A DNA stretch of 64,000 bases from Pseudomonas sp. PDNC002. GTDB lineage: Bacteria; Pseudomonadota; Gammaproteobacteria; Pseudomonadales; Pseudomonadaceae. Where the stretch lies: the NCBI RefSeq assembly GCF_016919445.1, contig NZ_CP070356.1:4901502-4965501 (forward strand). Direction: 5' to 3'. Under the pieces are notes generated by a model. The model saw nothing but the letters and a program-made list of their open reading frames with translations, ran no database searches and was not told the origin of the DNA. A program made the position numbers and the translations under genes. This document shows, one piece after another, positions 48,146 through 57,916 of this stretch (the first letter of the stretch is position 1; the number at the start of each line of letters is the position of its first letter).

Positions 48146-48202
48146 GGGCGATTATCGACACGCACGGGCGATTATCGCAACACAACTGACCGATTATCGA
48201 AC
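48146..48202 (-). promoter_or_regulatory. Three predicted PcaR boxes upstream of pcaR
   Basis: GGGCGATTATCGACA (48146-48160), GGGCGATTATCGCAA (48166-48180) and GACCGATTATCGAAC (48188-48202) share the core CGATTATCG. They are spaced 20 and 22 bases apart, about two helical turns each. Confidence 0.8.
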
Positions 48203-48240
48203 GGAGCTTCTTTCTTGTCGGAAAGCGCGGGGGGCGATAT

Positions 48241-48303
48241 TCGCGGACAAGGTCCGCTCCTACGAGAGCCACGTTCCCCTGTAGGAGCGGACCTTGTCCG
48301 CGA
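48241..48303. repeat. REP-type palindromic repeat pair (GTAGGAGCGGA family)
   Basis: Inverted copies at 48241-48263 and 48281-48303 lie between pcaR and the ZapE-like gene. Confidence 0.85.
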
Positions 48304-48339
48304 AAAAACCCACCACGCCGAGACCACAGGCAAGGCCCC

Positions 48340-49428
48340 CTACAACGGCTCCAGCCTCAACTGCCGCAACCGGCTCAGCGTGCGCGAGAAGTCCAGCGCG
48401 GCGCCGCCGGCGGCCAGATCCTCCAGCGACACCGTGGCGAACAGTTGCAGCTTCAGCTGGCGGTCGTAAGCGATGTCGATGAAGTTGAGGAAGCGCATGC
48501 TCACATCCGGTGGATAGTCCGCCAACGGGCCAAGGCCGCTGACCGCCATGCGCGGGTAGTGCTCGATCAGCCACAGGTAGTCGCTGGCCGAGCGTGGGCG
48601 CTCGAACATCTCGCTGAAGTCCATCCACGCGCAGTGATCGTCGTGGGCATGCACCTTCAGCGGGTGGTGATTGACGCTCAATACCTCGTCAAACTTCGCG
48701 TCTGCGGCCAGCCCCAGGCGCGAGCCGATCAGCTCCAGGTCGTCGGCGCGGGCGGGCCAGAGGAAACTACCCCACTCTTCCAGCGACGTGCTGTGCTCAC
48801 GGTAATCCTGCCCGGCATCCACCGAAATCACGTCGAAGCGCTTTTCGATCAACTCGATGGCTGGACGGAAGCGCTCGCGGTACAGCGGGTTCGGACAAAG
48901 GTTTTCCGGCTCATAGTTGGACGTACAGACCAGGCCTACGCCTTCGTCCACCAGCACCTTCAGCATCCGCCCCAGGAGCATGGCGTCACCGATGTCATGC
49001 ACATGGAATTCGTCGAAGCACAGCAGCCGGGTTTCCTCGGCGATGGCGCGAGCGACGCGCACCAGCGGATCGGACTGCCCGGTGATCGCCAGCATGCGCA
49101 CCTGCAACTCCTGCAGGAAGGCATGGAAGTGCACGCGGCGTTTGGCCTGGGTCGGCGCGGCGGCGAAGAACTGGTCCATGACGAAGCTCTTGCCCCGCCC
49201 CACGCCACCCCACAGGTAGACGCCAGCCACCGGTTTGCGCAGGAAGCCATGGCGGCCAGCGAGGAAGTCATCGAGCCAGGTGGCGAGGTGGTCCACCGCC
49301 GTCACCTGGGCCTCGTCCGCCCGATAGCCGCGCTCATCGAGCGCGGCCGCGAAGTGCCGCCGAACGCGGTCAGCAACCGGTTCGATGGATGTCTCATTGT
49401 CAAAAGTCAAAGAACACCGTTTCCGCAT
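48340..49428 (-). CDS. AFG1/ZapE-like ATPase
   Basis: About 362 residues if started at the ATG at 49428; a TTG at 49410 giving the N-terminus LTFDNETSIEPVADRV is also possible. Walker A is GVYLWGGVGRGKSFVMDQFF (about residues 85-104), and Walker B with the AFG1-specific segment is RLLCFDEFHVHDIGDAMLLG. These match the AFG1 family, including the cell-division factor ZapE. Pseudomonas genomes usually encode another ZapE elsewhere, so this may be a paralogue (inference). The gene begins inside the last codons of pcaG, so it is probably co-transcribed with pcaHG. No known role in aromatic catabolism. Confidence 0.85.
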   Translation of the reverse strand: MRKRCSLTFDNETSIEPVADRVRRHFAAALDERGYRADEAQVTAVDHLATWLDDFLAGRHGFLRKPVAGVYLWGGVGRGKSFVMDQFFAAAPTQAKRRVHFHAFLQELQVRMLAITGQSDPLVRVARAIAEETRLLCFDEFHVHDIGDAMLLGRMLKVLVDEGVGLVCTSNYEPENLCPNPLYRERFRPAIELIEKRFDVISVDAGQDYREHSTSLEEWGSFLWPARADDLELIGSRLGLAADAKFDEVLSVNHHPLKVHAHDDHCAWMDFSEMFERPRSASDYLWLIEHYPRMAVSGLGPLADYPPDVSMRFLNFIDIAYDRQLKLQLFATVSLEDLAAGGAALDFSRTLSRLRQLRLEPL

Positions 49429-50005
49429 TTCCCTGGACGCGGATATCAAACCGGTAAGCGAGCCTCCCGTCCACCTCGCAACGCTTTGCAATGAGGGTTT
49501 GCCGACGTTCGGGCTGCTCGATCAGGTTCAGGACCGGGTCCACCGCGTTCGCTTGCGCCTCGTCGTCGAAGTACAGGCGCGTCTGCAAATGGAGGTTGAT
49601 GCCACGGGCAAACAGCGAAACGTTGATGTGCGGCGCCATCGGCACGCCGGCGGCGTTTTTCACCACGCCAGGCTTGATGGTCTGCACCCTCCACTCTCCG
49701 GCGTCGAAGGTCGTTGCCGTCCGCCCGAAGCCGTTGAAGGGCTTTTCCAGATTGAAGGCAGTGTCATACATACCTTCGTGATTCGCCTGCCACAGCTCCA
49801 GAAAGGAATCGCGGATCAGGTGGCCGTTGCCGTCGTACACGTGGCCGATCAGCAGGATGTGTTCGCCGGGCGCACCGGGCTTGGCCATCTCGCTCCAGAT
49901 TTCCTGGTCACGGGCCAGATTACCGGCGGCGGCCAGCGCCAGGCCGATGTGCACGTAGGGGCCGGCGGTCTGGGAGGGGGTTTCCGGCAGCAGTTCGATA
50001 GGCAT
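49400..50005 (-). CDS. pcaG: Protocatechuate 3,4-dioxygenase, alpha subunit
   Basis: A 201-residue intradiol dioxygenase subunit, the usual PcaG length. The start IELLPETPSQTAGPYVHIGL and the segment FDAGEWRVQTIKPGVV are characteristic. The alpha subunit lacks the iron ligands and pairs with PcaH. It begins 12 bases after pcaH, and its end overlaps the start of the ZapE-like gene. Confidence 0.96.
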   Translation of the reverse strand: MPIELLPETPSQTAGPYVHIGLALAAAGNLARDQEIWSEMAKPGAPGEHILLIGHVYDGNGHLIRDSFLELWQANHEGMYDTAFNLEKPFNGFGRTATTFDAGEWRVQTIKPGVVKNAAGVPMAPHINVSLFARGINLHLQTRLYFDDEAQANAVDPVLNLIEQPERRQTLIAKRCEVDGRLAYRFDIRVQGNAETVFFDF

Positions 50006-50017
50006 GGTCGGTCCTCC

Positions 50018-50737
50018 TCACTTGTTCTCGAAATGGGTCTTGCGCTGGCCGCGCAGCACGATGTCGAAGCGGTAGGCCAGGCAGTCCATGGGGTTGGCGT
50101 TGCTCATGTCGAGCTTCGCGATCAGCGACTCCACCGCGTCCGGGTTGGCGATGGATTTGACGATGGGGCACATCGGGATCAGCGGGTCGCCCTCGAAGTA
50201 CAGCTGGGTGATCAGCCGCGTGGAGATCGACGGGCCGCTGATGGAGAAGTGGATGTGCGCCGGGCGCCAATCATTCGGGCCGTTGCGCCAGGGGTACGGG
50301 CCGGGCTTGATGGTGCGGAAGACGTAACGCCCTTCGCTGTCGGTCAGCGCGCGGCCGACGCCGCCAAAGTTCGGGTCCAGCGGCGCGAGGTAGCGGTCAT
50401 TCTTGTGGCGATAGCGGCCGCCGGCGTTGGCCTGCCACATCTCCACCAGGGTGTGCGGCACGGGCTTGCCGTACTGATCCATGACCCGGCCGGAAACGAT
50501 GATGCGCTCGCCGATGGGCAAGCCGCCGTTGTTGAAGTTGAGCAGCAGGTCGTTGTCGTGCTCGCCCATCTTCAGGTACGAGAAGTCCGGGCCGCTAGTT
50601 TCGGAGACCGATTGCGGAATGCTCACCAGCGCCTGGCGCGGGGAGCGGGCGATGGAGGTTTTGTAGTCGGGCGTGAGGGCCTTGGGGTGCCAGTTTCGGT
50701 CACGAATGACGAAGCGGCTGTTCTCCGCGTCGGACAT
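50018..50737 (-). CDS. pcaH: Protocatechuate 3,4-dioxygenase, beta subunit
   Basis: A 239-residue subunit, full length. The Fe(III) ligands appear as tyrosines in [12 protein letters not shown] and [13 protein letters not shown] and histidines in [13 protein letters not shown]. With PcaG it cleaves protocatechuate to 3-carboxy-cis,cis-muconate. A PcaQ-type operator lies 104 bases upstream, at the end of the pcaQ gene. Confidence 0.97.
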   Translation of the reverse strand: MSDAENSRFVIRDRNWHPKALTPDYKTSIARSPRQALVSIPQSVSETSGPDFSYLKMGEHDNDLLLNFNNGGLPIGERIIVSGRVMDQYGKPVPHTLVEMWQANAGGRYRHKNDRYLAPLDPNFGGVGRALTDSEGRYVFRTIKPGPYPWRNGPNDWRPAHIHFSISGPSISTRLITQLYFEGDPLIPMCPIVKSIANPDAVESLIAKLDMSNANPMDCLAYRFDIVLRGQRKTHFENK

Positions 50738-50840
50738 GTCGGTCTCCTGTTGTTGGATTTATAGGAGCCTGGTGCATCAGGCAGTGCGACGGAGTGTCGC
50801 CCGCCCATCCGACATGGAAAACTGAAAAGATGCCTGCAAT

Positions 50841-50860
50841 CCATAACCAAACGGTTATGG
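50841..50860 (-). promoter_or_regulatory. Predicted PcaQ binding site
   Basis: CCATAACC-AAAC-GGTTATGG is a perfect 20-base dyad that contains the ATAACC-N4-GGTTA PcaQ motif. It overlaps the pcaQ stop codon and lies about 100 bases upstream of pcaH. Confidence 0.8.
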
Positions 50861-51784
50861 ATAAGTGCCGTCGCGGTACGCCTCACCCACCTCGCGCAAT
50901 ACCTCCAGGCACCAGTGCGCACCCAGCGAAAGCGGCAACGTCGAGTTGCTGCAAACACCTACCGAACCGCCCGGTTCCTGCACGTCCAGCGGCAGTTCGA
51001 CCATCTCGCCGGAGCGCAGGTCCAGGCGCACCGAATCCAGCGGGGCGATCCACAGCGCGTCGCTGGTCAATACATAACGGCGGCTGAGCACCGTGGACAG
51101 GGTTTCCAGCCGACGACGCGGCTGGCCGAGGCCGCTCTGCACCAGCAGGCTGTCGGCGGATTTACGGATGGTGGTGCCGGCCAACGGCAGCACCAGCGGC
51201 CAGTCGTCCAGCGCCGAGGGCGGCAATGGGCGACCCAGCAGCGGATGGCCAGCGCGGGCCACCAGCGTCATGGATTCGCTGTACAGGTGTTCGAAAGTGA
51301 GGTCCTGGATCTGCGGGCTTTCGGTCATGCGGCCAACCACCAGGTCCAGCTCACCGACACGCAGTTGCGAGAGCAGGTGCGCGCTCGGCCCTGTCATCAC
51401 GCTGACCACCAGCGCCGGGTGACGTTCGTGCAGGCGCCGCACCGTCTCCGGCATCAGCAGGCTTTCGACGGTGGAGAGCACGCCCAGGCGCACGGTGCTG
51501 GAGGCGTATTCGCCGCCGCGCAGGCTGTTCACACCATCGCGCAATGCCTGCACGCAGGGACCGGCGTAACGCAGGAAGGCCACGCCCGCCTCGGTCAGAC
51601 TGGCGCCACTCTTGCCGCGTTCGAACAGGCTGGCTTCGAGCAGATCCTCCAGCTCCTTGAGCGTCTTCGAGATGGCCGGCTGGCTCACCGCCAGGGCGTC
51701 CGCCGCGCGGGCCAGGCTGCCCTGCCGGGCCACTTCGAGGAAGCACACGAGGTGGCGGAACTTGATACGCGAATCGATATTCAT
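50855..51784 (-). CDS. pcaQ: LysR-family activator of pcaHG
   Basis: A 309-residue LysR protein. The N-terminus RIKFRHLVCFLEVARQGSLA with the recognition helix AVSQPAISKTLKELEDLLEA is that of PcaQ, and the C-terminal half (GTTIRKSADSLLVQSGLGQP) agrees. PcaQ activates protocatechuate dioxygenase genes in response to beta-carboxymuconate-type inducers. Here it is in tandem with pcaHG, not divergent, and the operator overlaps its own stop codon. Confidence 0.92.
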   Translation of the reverse strand: MNIDSRIKFRHLVCFLEVARQGSLARAADALAVSQPAISKTLKELEDLLEASLFERGKSGASLTEAGVAFLRYAGPCVQALRDGVNSLRGGEYASSTVRLGVLSTVESLLMPETVRRLHERHPALVVSVMTGPSAHLLSQLRVGELDLVVGRMTESPQIQDLTFEHLYSESMTLVARAGHPLLGRPLPPSALDDWPLVLPLAGTTIRKSADSLLVQSGLGQPRRRLETLSTVLSRRYVLTSDALWIAPLDSVRLDLRSGEMVELPLDVQEPGGSVGVCSNSTLPLSLGAHWCLEVLREVGEAYRDGTYP

Positions 51785-51790
51785 GGCGGC

Positions 51791-52672
51791 TCAACGCGGC
51801 TCGCGGAACGCGCGGGGCGAAACCCCGGCGTAGCGCTTGAAGAATCGGGAGAAGTAGGCCGGTTCGGAGAAGCCCAGGCTGTCCGACACCTGCTGGATGG
51901 TCATGGCTGTGTACACCAGGTTGCGCTTGGCCTCCAGCAGCAGGCGCTGGTGGATCATCTGCAGCGCCGACTGCCCGGCCAGGCGCCGGCACAGTGCATT
52001 GAGGTGCGCGGCGCTGATGCCCAGCGCCGCCGCGTAATGCTCGATGGGGCGATGTAAACGGAAGTCCTGCTCCAGCAGACGGGAGAAGGCATGCACATGC
52101 TCGACGCCTCGATCCTGCTGGCTCGCCTGGGCGCGGGACTGCTCCAGCGCCCGGCGGTTGAGCCAGACCAGCAGCATGTTGAGCAGCGATTGCAGCATCA
52201 GGTCACGACCCGGTGCCTGCCCGGCGTACTCGCGGTCGATGGACTCGAACAGCGTATCCAGATGGCGCTTGCCCTCGCCCACGGCAAAGCACGCCGGCTG
52301 CTCCAACACCGGGCTTTGCAGCAGATGCCCCAATTGCTCGGCCAACGGCAGCCCCATGCTCAGCACCCAGCCCTGCACATCCTCGGCGAAGCGGAAGCCG
52401 TGCACCGCGAGCGCCGGCGTAACTTGCAGCGACGCCTCGCGGATCGGCGTCACTCGCCCCTCCACCTCCAGCTCCGCCTCACCGGACTGCACATACAACA
52501 GCTGCACCAGATCGCCATGGCGATGCGGACGGATTTCCCAATCGTGCAGGCGGCTACGCGAGGCGATGGACTCGCAGTGGATCAGGTCCGGCGTCGGCCA
52601 CGCGGCCGTTTCGCCATACAGGCGGAACACCGGGACCGGATTGTCAGCACGTTGTTCGATCACCGCCCGCAT
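51791..52672 (-). CDS. pobR: AraC-family regulator, PobR-like
   Basis: A 293-residue AraC protein if started at the ATG at 52672; a TTG five codons upstream (52687) is an alternative. A cupin-like sensing domain (HRHGDLVQLLYVQSGEAELE at about residues 50-70) precedes two helix-turn-helix motifs (ALGISAAHLNALCRRLAG; QQVSDSLGFSEPAYFSRFFK). It is divergent from pobA, as for the AraC-type PobR of Pseudomonas that activates pobA with 4-hydroxybenzoate. It ends six bases before the pcaQ start. Confidence 0.88.
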   Translation of the reverse strand: MRAVIEQRADNPVPVFRLYGETAAWPTPDLIHCESIASRSRLHDWEIRPHRHGDLVQLLYVQSGEAELEVEGRVTPIREASLQVTPALAVHGFRFAEDVQGWVLSMGLPLAEQLGHLLQSPVLEQPACFAVGEGKRHLDTLFESIDREYAGQAPGRDLMLQSLLNMLLVWLNRRALEQSRAQASQQDRGVEHVHAFSRLLEQDFRLHRPIEHYAAALGISAAHLNALCRRLAGQSALQMIHQRLLLEAKRNLVYTAMTIQQVSDSLGFSEPAYFSRFFKRYAGVSPRAFREPR

Positions 52673-52678
52673 CCATGA

Positions 52679-53962
<1,284 letters not shown>

Positions 53963-53984
53963 CACCAGGCTCTCCCCCCACCGT

Positions 53985-54800
53985 GTAGGAGCGGAGCTTC
54001 TCCGCGAAATCCTGGCGCAGCCGGGACTCTCCGCGGTGCAACCCAAAGCACCGGCCTGGCGGCCGGATCGCGGATAAGATCCGCTCCTACAAGAGCCGTG
54101 GCGGCAGGTGAGGCTTTTGATCCCGTAGGAGCGGAGCTTCTCCGCGAAATCCTGGCGCAGCCGGGACTCTCCGCCGTACAGCCAAAAGCACCGGCCTACC
54201 GGCCGGATCGCGGATGAGATCCGCTCCTACAAGAGCCGTGGCGGCAGGTGGGGCTTTTGATCCCGTAGGAGCGGAGCTTCTCCGCGAAATCCCGGCGCAG
54301 CCGGGACTCTCCGCCGTGCAGCCAAAAGCACCGGCCTGTCGGCCGGATCGCGGATAAGATCCGCTCCTACAAGAGCCGTGGCGGCAGGTGAGGTTTTTGA
54401 TCCCGTAGGAGCGGAGCTTCTCCGCGAAATCCCGGCGCAGCCGGGACTCTCCGCCGTGCAGCCCAAAGCACCGGCCTGCCGGCCGGATCGCGGATGAGAT
54501 CCGCTCCTACAAGAGCCGTGGGCGGCAGGTAAGGTTTTTGATCCCGTAGGAGCGGAGCTTCTCCGCGAATTCCCGGCACAGCCGGGACTCTCCGACGTGC
54601 AGCCAAAAGCACCGGCCTGCCGGCCAGATCGCGGATGAGATCCGCTCCTACATGAGCCGTGGCGGCAGGTGAGGTTTTTGATCCCGTAGGAGCGGAGCTT
54701 CTCCGCGAATTCCCGGCGCAGCCGGGACTCTCCGCCGTGCAGCCAAAAGCACCGGCCTGCCGGCCGGATCGCGGATAAGATCCGGTCCTACATGAGCCAC
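53985..54800. repeat. Tandem array of six 140-bp units built from REP pairs
   Basis: Units start at 53985, 54125, 54265, 54405, 54546 and 54686, i.e. every 140-141 bases. Each has a GTAGGAGCGGAGCTTCTCCG element, a CCCGGC..GCCGGG-like stem, a GCACCGGCCTGCCGGCC stem, and an inverted TCGCGGAT(A/G)AGATCCGCTCC end followed by a CGTGGCGGCAGGTGAGG linker. Copies differ by only a few bases. It fills the gap after pobA, and no gene is supported in it. Confidence 0.92.
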
Positions 54801-54896
54801 GCGGTTACTACGAAAGTGGCGTGAGCCGGAGGTGCTTCACGCATCTATTCTTGATCTCCAGCCACCCCGCTCGCCGCGACACCGCCGGAGGCCGTC

Positions 54897-55364
54897 ATCG
54901 AACCGGGCGAAGAAGACTTCCTCAGCCACCTGCTCGCCGAAAGCGGCGACGGCGATGCGCGCGCCTTCGCCACGCTCTATCGCTGCACCGCCCCGCGCCT
55001 GTACCCGCTGGCACTGAAGCTGAAGACCAATCAGCCGGACGCCGACGCCCTGCTGGTCGACACCTTCCTCCACGTCTGGACCGACGCCGACCGCTACCAC
55101 CCCACGCGTATCGCCGCCCTGGACTGGATGATCACCCTGCTCAACCAGCTCGCCGGCCAGTCCTCCCCGCCGTCCAGCGACGAACCCTGGCCGGAATTAC
55201 CTCCACCGGACGACCTCTGGCCCCGCATCCACGCGCGGATTCCCGACGATGAAAACGACAGCCGCAGCCTGCGCTGGCCGCTGATCATCGCTGGCCTGGT
55301 GGGCATTCTCATTGGCGTGGTCATCTGCCTGAGCCTGCTGCTCCAGTTGCATCCCGTTCCTTGA
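54897..55364 (+). CDS. Sigma-region-2-like protein with C-terminal membrane helix (unusual start)
   Basis: About 155 residues in a frame with strong codon bias from 54852 onward, but with no ATG, GTG or TTG before the conserved part. A GGAGG at 54887-54891 sits five bases before an ATC codon at 54897, which would start the protein as (M)EPGEEDFLSHLLAESGDGDA. Residues 10-80 resemble ECF sigma region 2 (RAFATLYRCTAPRLYPLALK ... DALLVDTFLHVWTDADRYHP). No region 4 follows. Instead a Pro-rich linker (PPPDDLWPRIHARIPDD) and one transmembrane helix (WPLIIAGLVGILIGVVICLS) end the protein. It lies 298 bases upstream of the diheme cytochrome gene. Confidence 0.55.
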   Translation: MEPGEEDFLSHLLAESGDGDARAFATLYRCTAPRLYPLALKLKTNQPDADALLVDTFLHVWTDADRYHPTRIAALDWMITLLNQLAGQSSPPSSDEPWPELPPPDDLWPRIHARIPDDENDSRSLRWPLIIAGLVGILIGVVICLSLLLQLHPVP

Positions 55365-55662
55365 CCACAATCGATGCCTACCGCTGCGTCCTACACCAGA
55401 TTCGTCAGATCGTAGGGGCTCGTCGCCACGCCAGCCGCCCACTCCACCGGTAAATCACGCCGCTCACCATACTGCCCGCCGCGCCTGACATTCCCGGCCC
55501 CGAGCCTCATGGATCGCCCCCCCCAGCACAGCCACCTGTGACAGCCCTGCCCCGTGACCCGCCATAAAAACCCTGAATTCAGTGCGGCATCACCTTGCCA
55601 ATCCGCTGCGCAGTTGGCATAAACGTCCGAATCTATTTCGCACACATAACAAGGAAGTTTCG
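55365..55662. other. Intergenic region upstream of the diheme cytochrome gene
   Basis: 298 bases. A longer frame of the cytochrome gene reaches to 55582, but the AAGGAAG ribosome site at 55650 supports the ATG at 55663. No other gene or clear operator is seen. Confidence 0.4.
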
Positions 55663-57585
55663 ATGCGCATTATCGGCCGCGTCCTACTCGCGATCTTGCT
55701 GTTGCTCCTGCTCGTCGGAGCTGTCATCGCCTGGTACACCGCGCATCCCAATCTTCCGGAGTACACCCCGCCGCAGAAGATGATCCACCTCGAGGAGCAG
55801 TGGTCGAAACAGGACCGCGAAACCTACTACTACACGCCCCAGGGCACCCAGGTGAAAGGCCTGCGCTACGACTGGTTCACCCACCTCGAGCAACCCTTCT
55901 CCAAGGACAAGTTCGCCAGCCCGGAAAACCTCGCGCGCTTCGGCTTCCTCATCGAGCCCGAGCAGATCGGCCGCGCCCCCGACGACACCCTGGCCGCTAC
56001 TGCGCTCACTACCACAAAGAACCCCGGCAACCTGCCCGTGGGCTTCGCCCGCCACCAGGACGGCGAGACCGGCGCCTGGTACCTCGACATCACCTGCTCC
56101 GCCTGCCACACCGGCGAGCTGCGCTACAAAGGCACCGCCGTGCGCATCGACGGCGGCGCGGCCATGCACTCCATCGCCTCCACCGTGCCCACTCTGCGCG
56201 GCGGCGCCTTCGGCCAAGCGCTGGGCGCCAGCCTCGCGTCCACCTACTACGTCCCGTGGAAGTTCGATCGCTTCGCCCAGGGCGTGCTCGGCGACCGCTA
56301 TCCCAAGGGCAAGGCCGCGCTCAAGCGCGATGTGCGCAACGTTCTCGGCACCCTGCTCTCCACCGCCTGGAACGACACCCACCGCGGCCTCTACCCGACC
56401 CTCGAAGGCCCCGGCCGCGCCGACGCCTTCGGGCGCATCGCCAACAGCGTGTTCGGCGATGGCATCGACGCCTCCAACTACCGCGTCGCCAACGCCCCGG
56501 TGAACTACCCGCAGGTGTGGGACATCTGGAAATTCGACTGGGTGCAGTGGAACGGCTCGGCCATGCAGCCCATGGCGCGCAACATCGGCGAAGCCCTCGG
56601 CGTCGGCGCCACCCTGCGCATGTTCGAGAGCGACGGCAAGCCGGTGATGGGCGATGAGCGCTACGCCTCCAGCGTGCGCCTGCGCGACCTCTACACCCTG
56701 GAAGAAACTCTCAAGCAGCTCAAACCGCCGGCCTGGCCCAAGGAAGTCTTCGGCGAGATCGACCTGAAGAAAGCCTCCCAGGGCCGCGCCCTGTTCCAGG
56801 CCAACTGCGTGTACTGCCACGGCCCGCACGTGAAGGAACCCGGCGCCAAGGACTACATCGCCCCGGCGCGCGTGCCCGAGTGGCGCATGAAGATGGTCCC
56901 CACCAGCGAAATCGGCACCGATCCGACCACCGCCGACAACATCGCCGATCACACCTTCGACATCCGCGCGCTGAAGCTCAAGACCGACGAGCTGCAGGGC
57001 ATGAACGTCCACCTCTACCCGCAGAGCGACGTCCCGATGGACCTGTCGAAGATCTCCGCCGCCAAAGGCCTGGCCTACGTCACCGCCTTCGTCGAGCAGC
57101 GCGCCTACCGCGACGCGCACATCGGCCCGGAACAGCAACAGGAAATGAACGGCTACGGCCTGCCCATCGGCGTGCGCGAACTGCGCGCCTACAAAGCCCG
57201 CCCGCTGGACGGCATCTGGGCCACCCCGCCCTTCCTGCACAACGGCTCGGTGCCCAACCTGTTCCAGATGCTCTCGCCGGTGGCCGAGCGCGACGCGCAG
57301 TTCTGGGTCGGCAGCTTCGAGTACGACCCCAAGTTCGCCGGCTACCGCACCGAGCGCTTCCCCGGCGGCTTCCTCTACAAGACCAGCGTCACCGGCAACA
57401 GCAACCGCGGCCACGAATTCCGCGACGGCTGCCGCCAGGACGGCGTCATCGGCCGCGCCCTGTCGCCGGAAGAACGCTGGGCGCTGGTGGAATACCTGAA
57501 GGTGCTGGGCAACGCCGAGTACGAAAACAAGCTCGACCCGAACGTCCCCACTCCACCGTGGACGCCCGGACCGAAGTGCGAATAA
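55663..57585 (+). CDS. RoxA-like diheme c-type cytochrome (membrane-anchored or exported)
   Basis: A 640-residue protein. Residues 5-24 are one hydrophobic helix (signal peptide or anchor). Two haem c motifs are visible: CSACH at residues 145-149 and CVYCH at 382-386. The spacing of about 240 residues, the DITCSACHTGELRYKG context and the C-terminal ATPPFLHNGSVPNLFQML stretch agree with the RoxA/diheme peroxidase-like superfamily. RoxA cleaves rubber with oxygen, and related proteins are annotated as diheme peroxidases. The substrate here is unknown. It is followed by a membrane-anchored catalase-fold protein; both begin with similar N-terminal helices and may work together. Confidence 0.8.
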   Translation: MRIIGRVLLAILLLLLLVGAVIAWYTAHPNLPEYTPPQKMIHLEEQWSKQDRETYYYTPQGTQVKGLRYDWFTHLEQPFSKDKFASPENLARFGFLIEPEQIGRAPDDTLAATALTTTKNPGNLPVGFARHQDGETGAWYLDITCSACHTGELRYKGTAVRIDGGAAMHSIASTVPTLRGGAFGQALGASLASTYYVPWKFDRFAQGVLGDRYPKGKAALKRDVRNVLGTLLSTAWNDTHRGLYPTLEGPGRADAFGRIANSVFGDGIDASNYRVANAPVNYPQVWDIWKFDWVQWNGSAMQPMARNIGEALGVGATLRMFESDGKPVMGDERYASSVRLRDLYTLEETLKQLKPPAWPKEVFGEIDLKKASQGRALFQANCVYCHGPHVKEPGAKDYIAPARVPEWRMKMVPTSEIGTDPTTADNIADHTFDIRALKLKTDELQGMNVHLYPQSDVPMDLSKISAAKGLAYVTAFVEQRAYRDAHIGPEQQQEMNGYGLPIGVRELRAYKARPLDGIWATPPFLHNGSVPNLFQMLSPVAERDAQFWVGSFEYDPKFAGYRTERFPGGFLYKTSVTGNSNRGHEFRDGCRQDGVIGRALSPEERWALVEYLKVLGNAEYENKLDPNVPTPPWTPGPKCE

Positions 57586-57607
57586 GCCGAGCCTCGGACT
57601 GCTCTTC

Positions 57608-57839
57608 GTAGGACCGAGGAGACGCCTAGTCCTTACTCGCGAACCCGCCCAACGCCGGCGCTGCTGGGGGCCTGTTCGCGAGCAAGCTCGCTCCTACAGC
57701 CAACCCCAAGCTCCGCAGCATCGTGTAACACCGATCCGCCCCCTCTCCCTCTGGGAGAGGGCTGGGGTGAGGGCCCACCGCCCGCTCCCAAGCACCACCC
57801 ATCCCCTCTCCCTTCAGGGAGAGGGCTAGGGAGAGGGAA
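57608..57839. repeat. Mixed repeat block between diheme cytochrome and catalase-like genes
   Basis: An inverted GTAGGA...-family REP pair (57608-57697) is followed by two CCCTCTCCC-family palindromes (57733-57839). No gene is supported in this 331-base gap. Confidence 0.8.
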
Positions 57840-57916
57840 ACGCTCCACAACAAGCCCGCACGGGCCAGGGAACGGAATCCCCTCCATAAAAAGAAAACAC
57901 GAAAGGACCCCGTGCC

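Noticed and set aside
54227-54612. Reverse-strand ORFs inside the repeat array
   Set aside because: They repeat each other because the DNA repeats; no ribosome sites or conserved product.
53985-54800. Possible CRISPR array after pobA
   Set aside because: Units are 140 bases, nearly identical throughout, with no unique spacers and no cas genes. They are REP-type composites.
54821-55252. Forward ORF in another frame over the sigma-like gene
   Set aside because: Arg/Pro-rich translation typical of an out-of-frame read of GC-rich coding DNA; the alternative frame shows sigma region 2 and a membrane helix.
55684-57414. Antisense ORF opposite the diheme cytochrome gene
   Set aside because: The forward strand has both haem motifs and a signal segment; the reverse is a Gly/Ala/Val-rich shadow.
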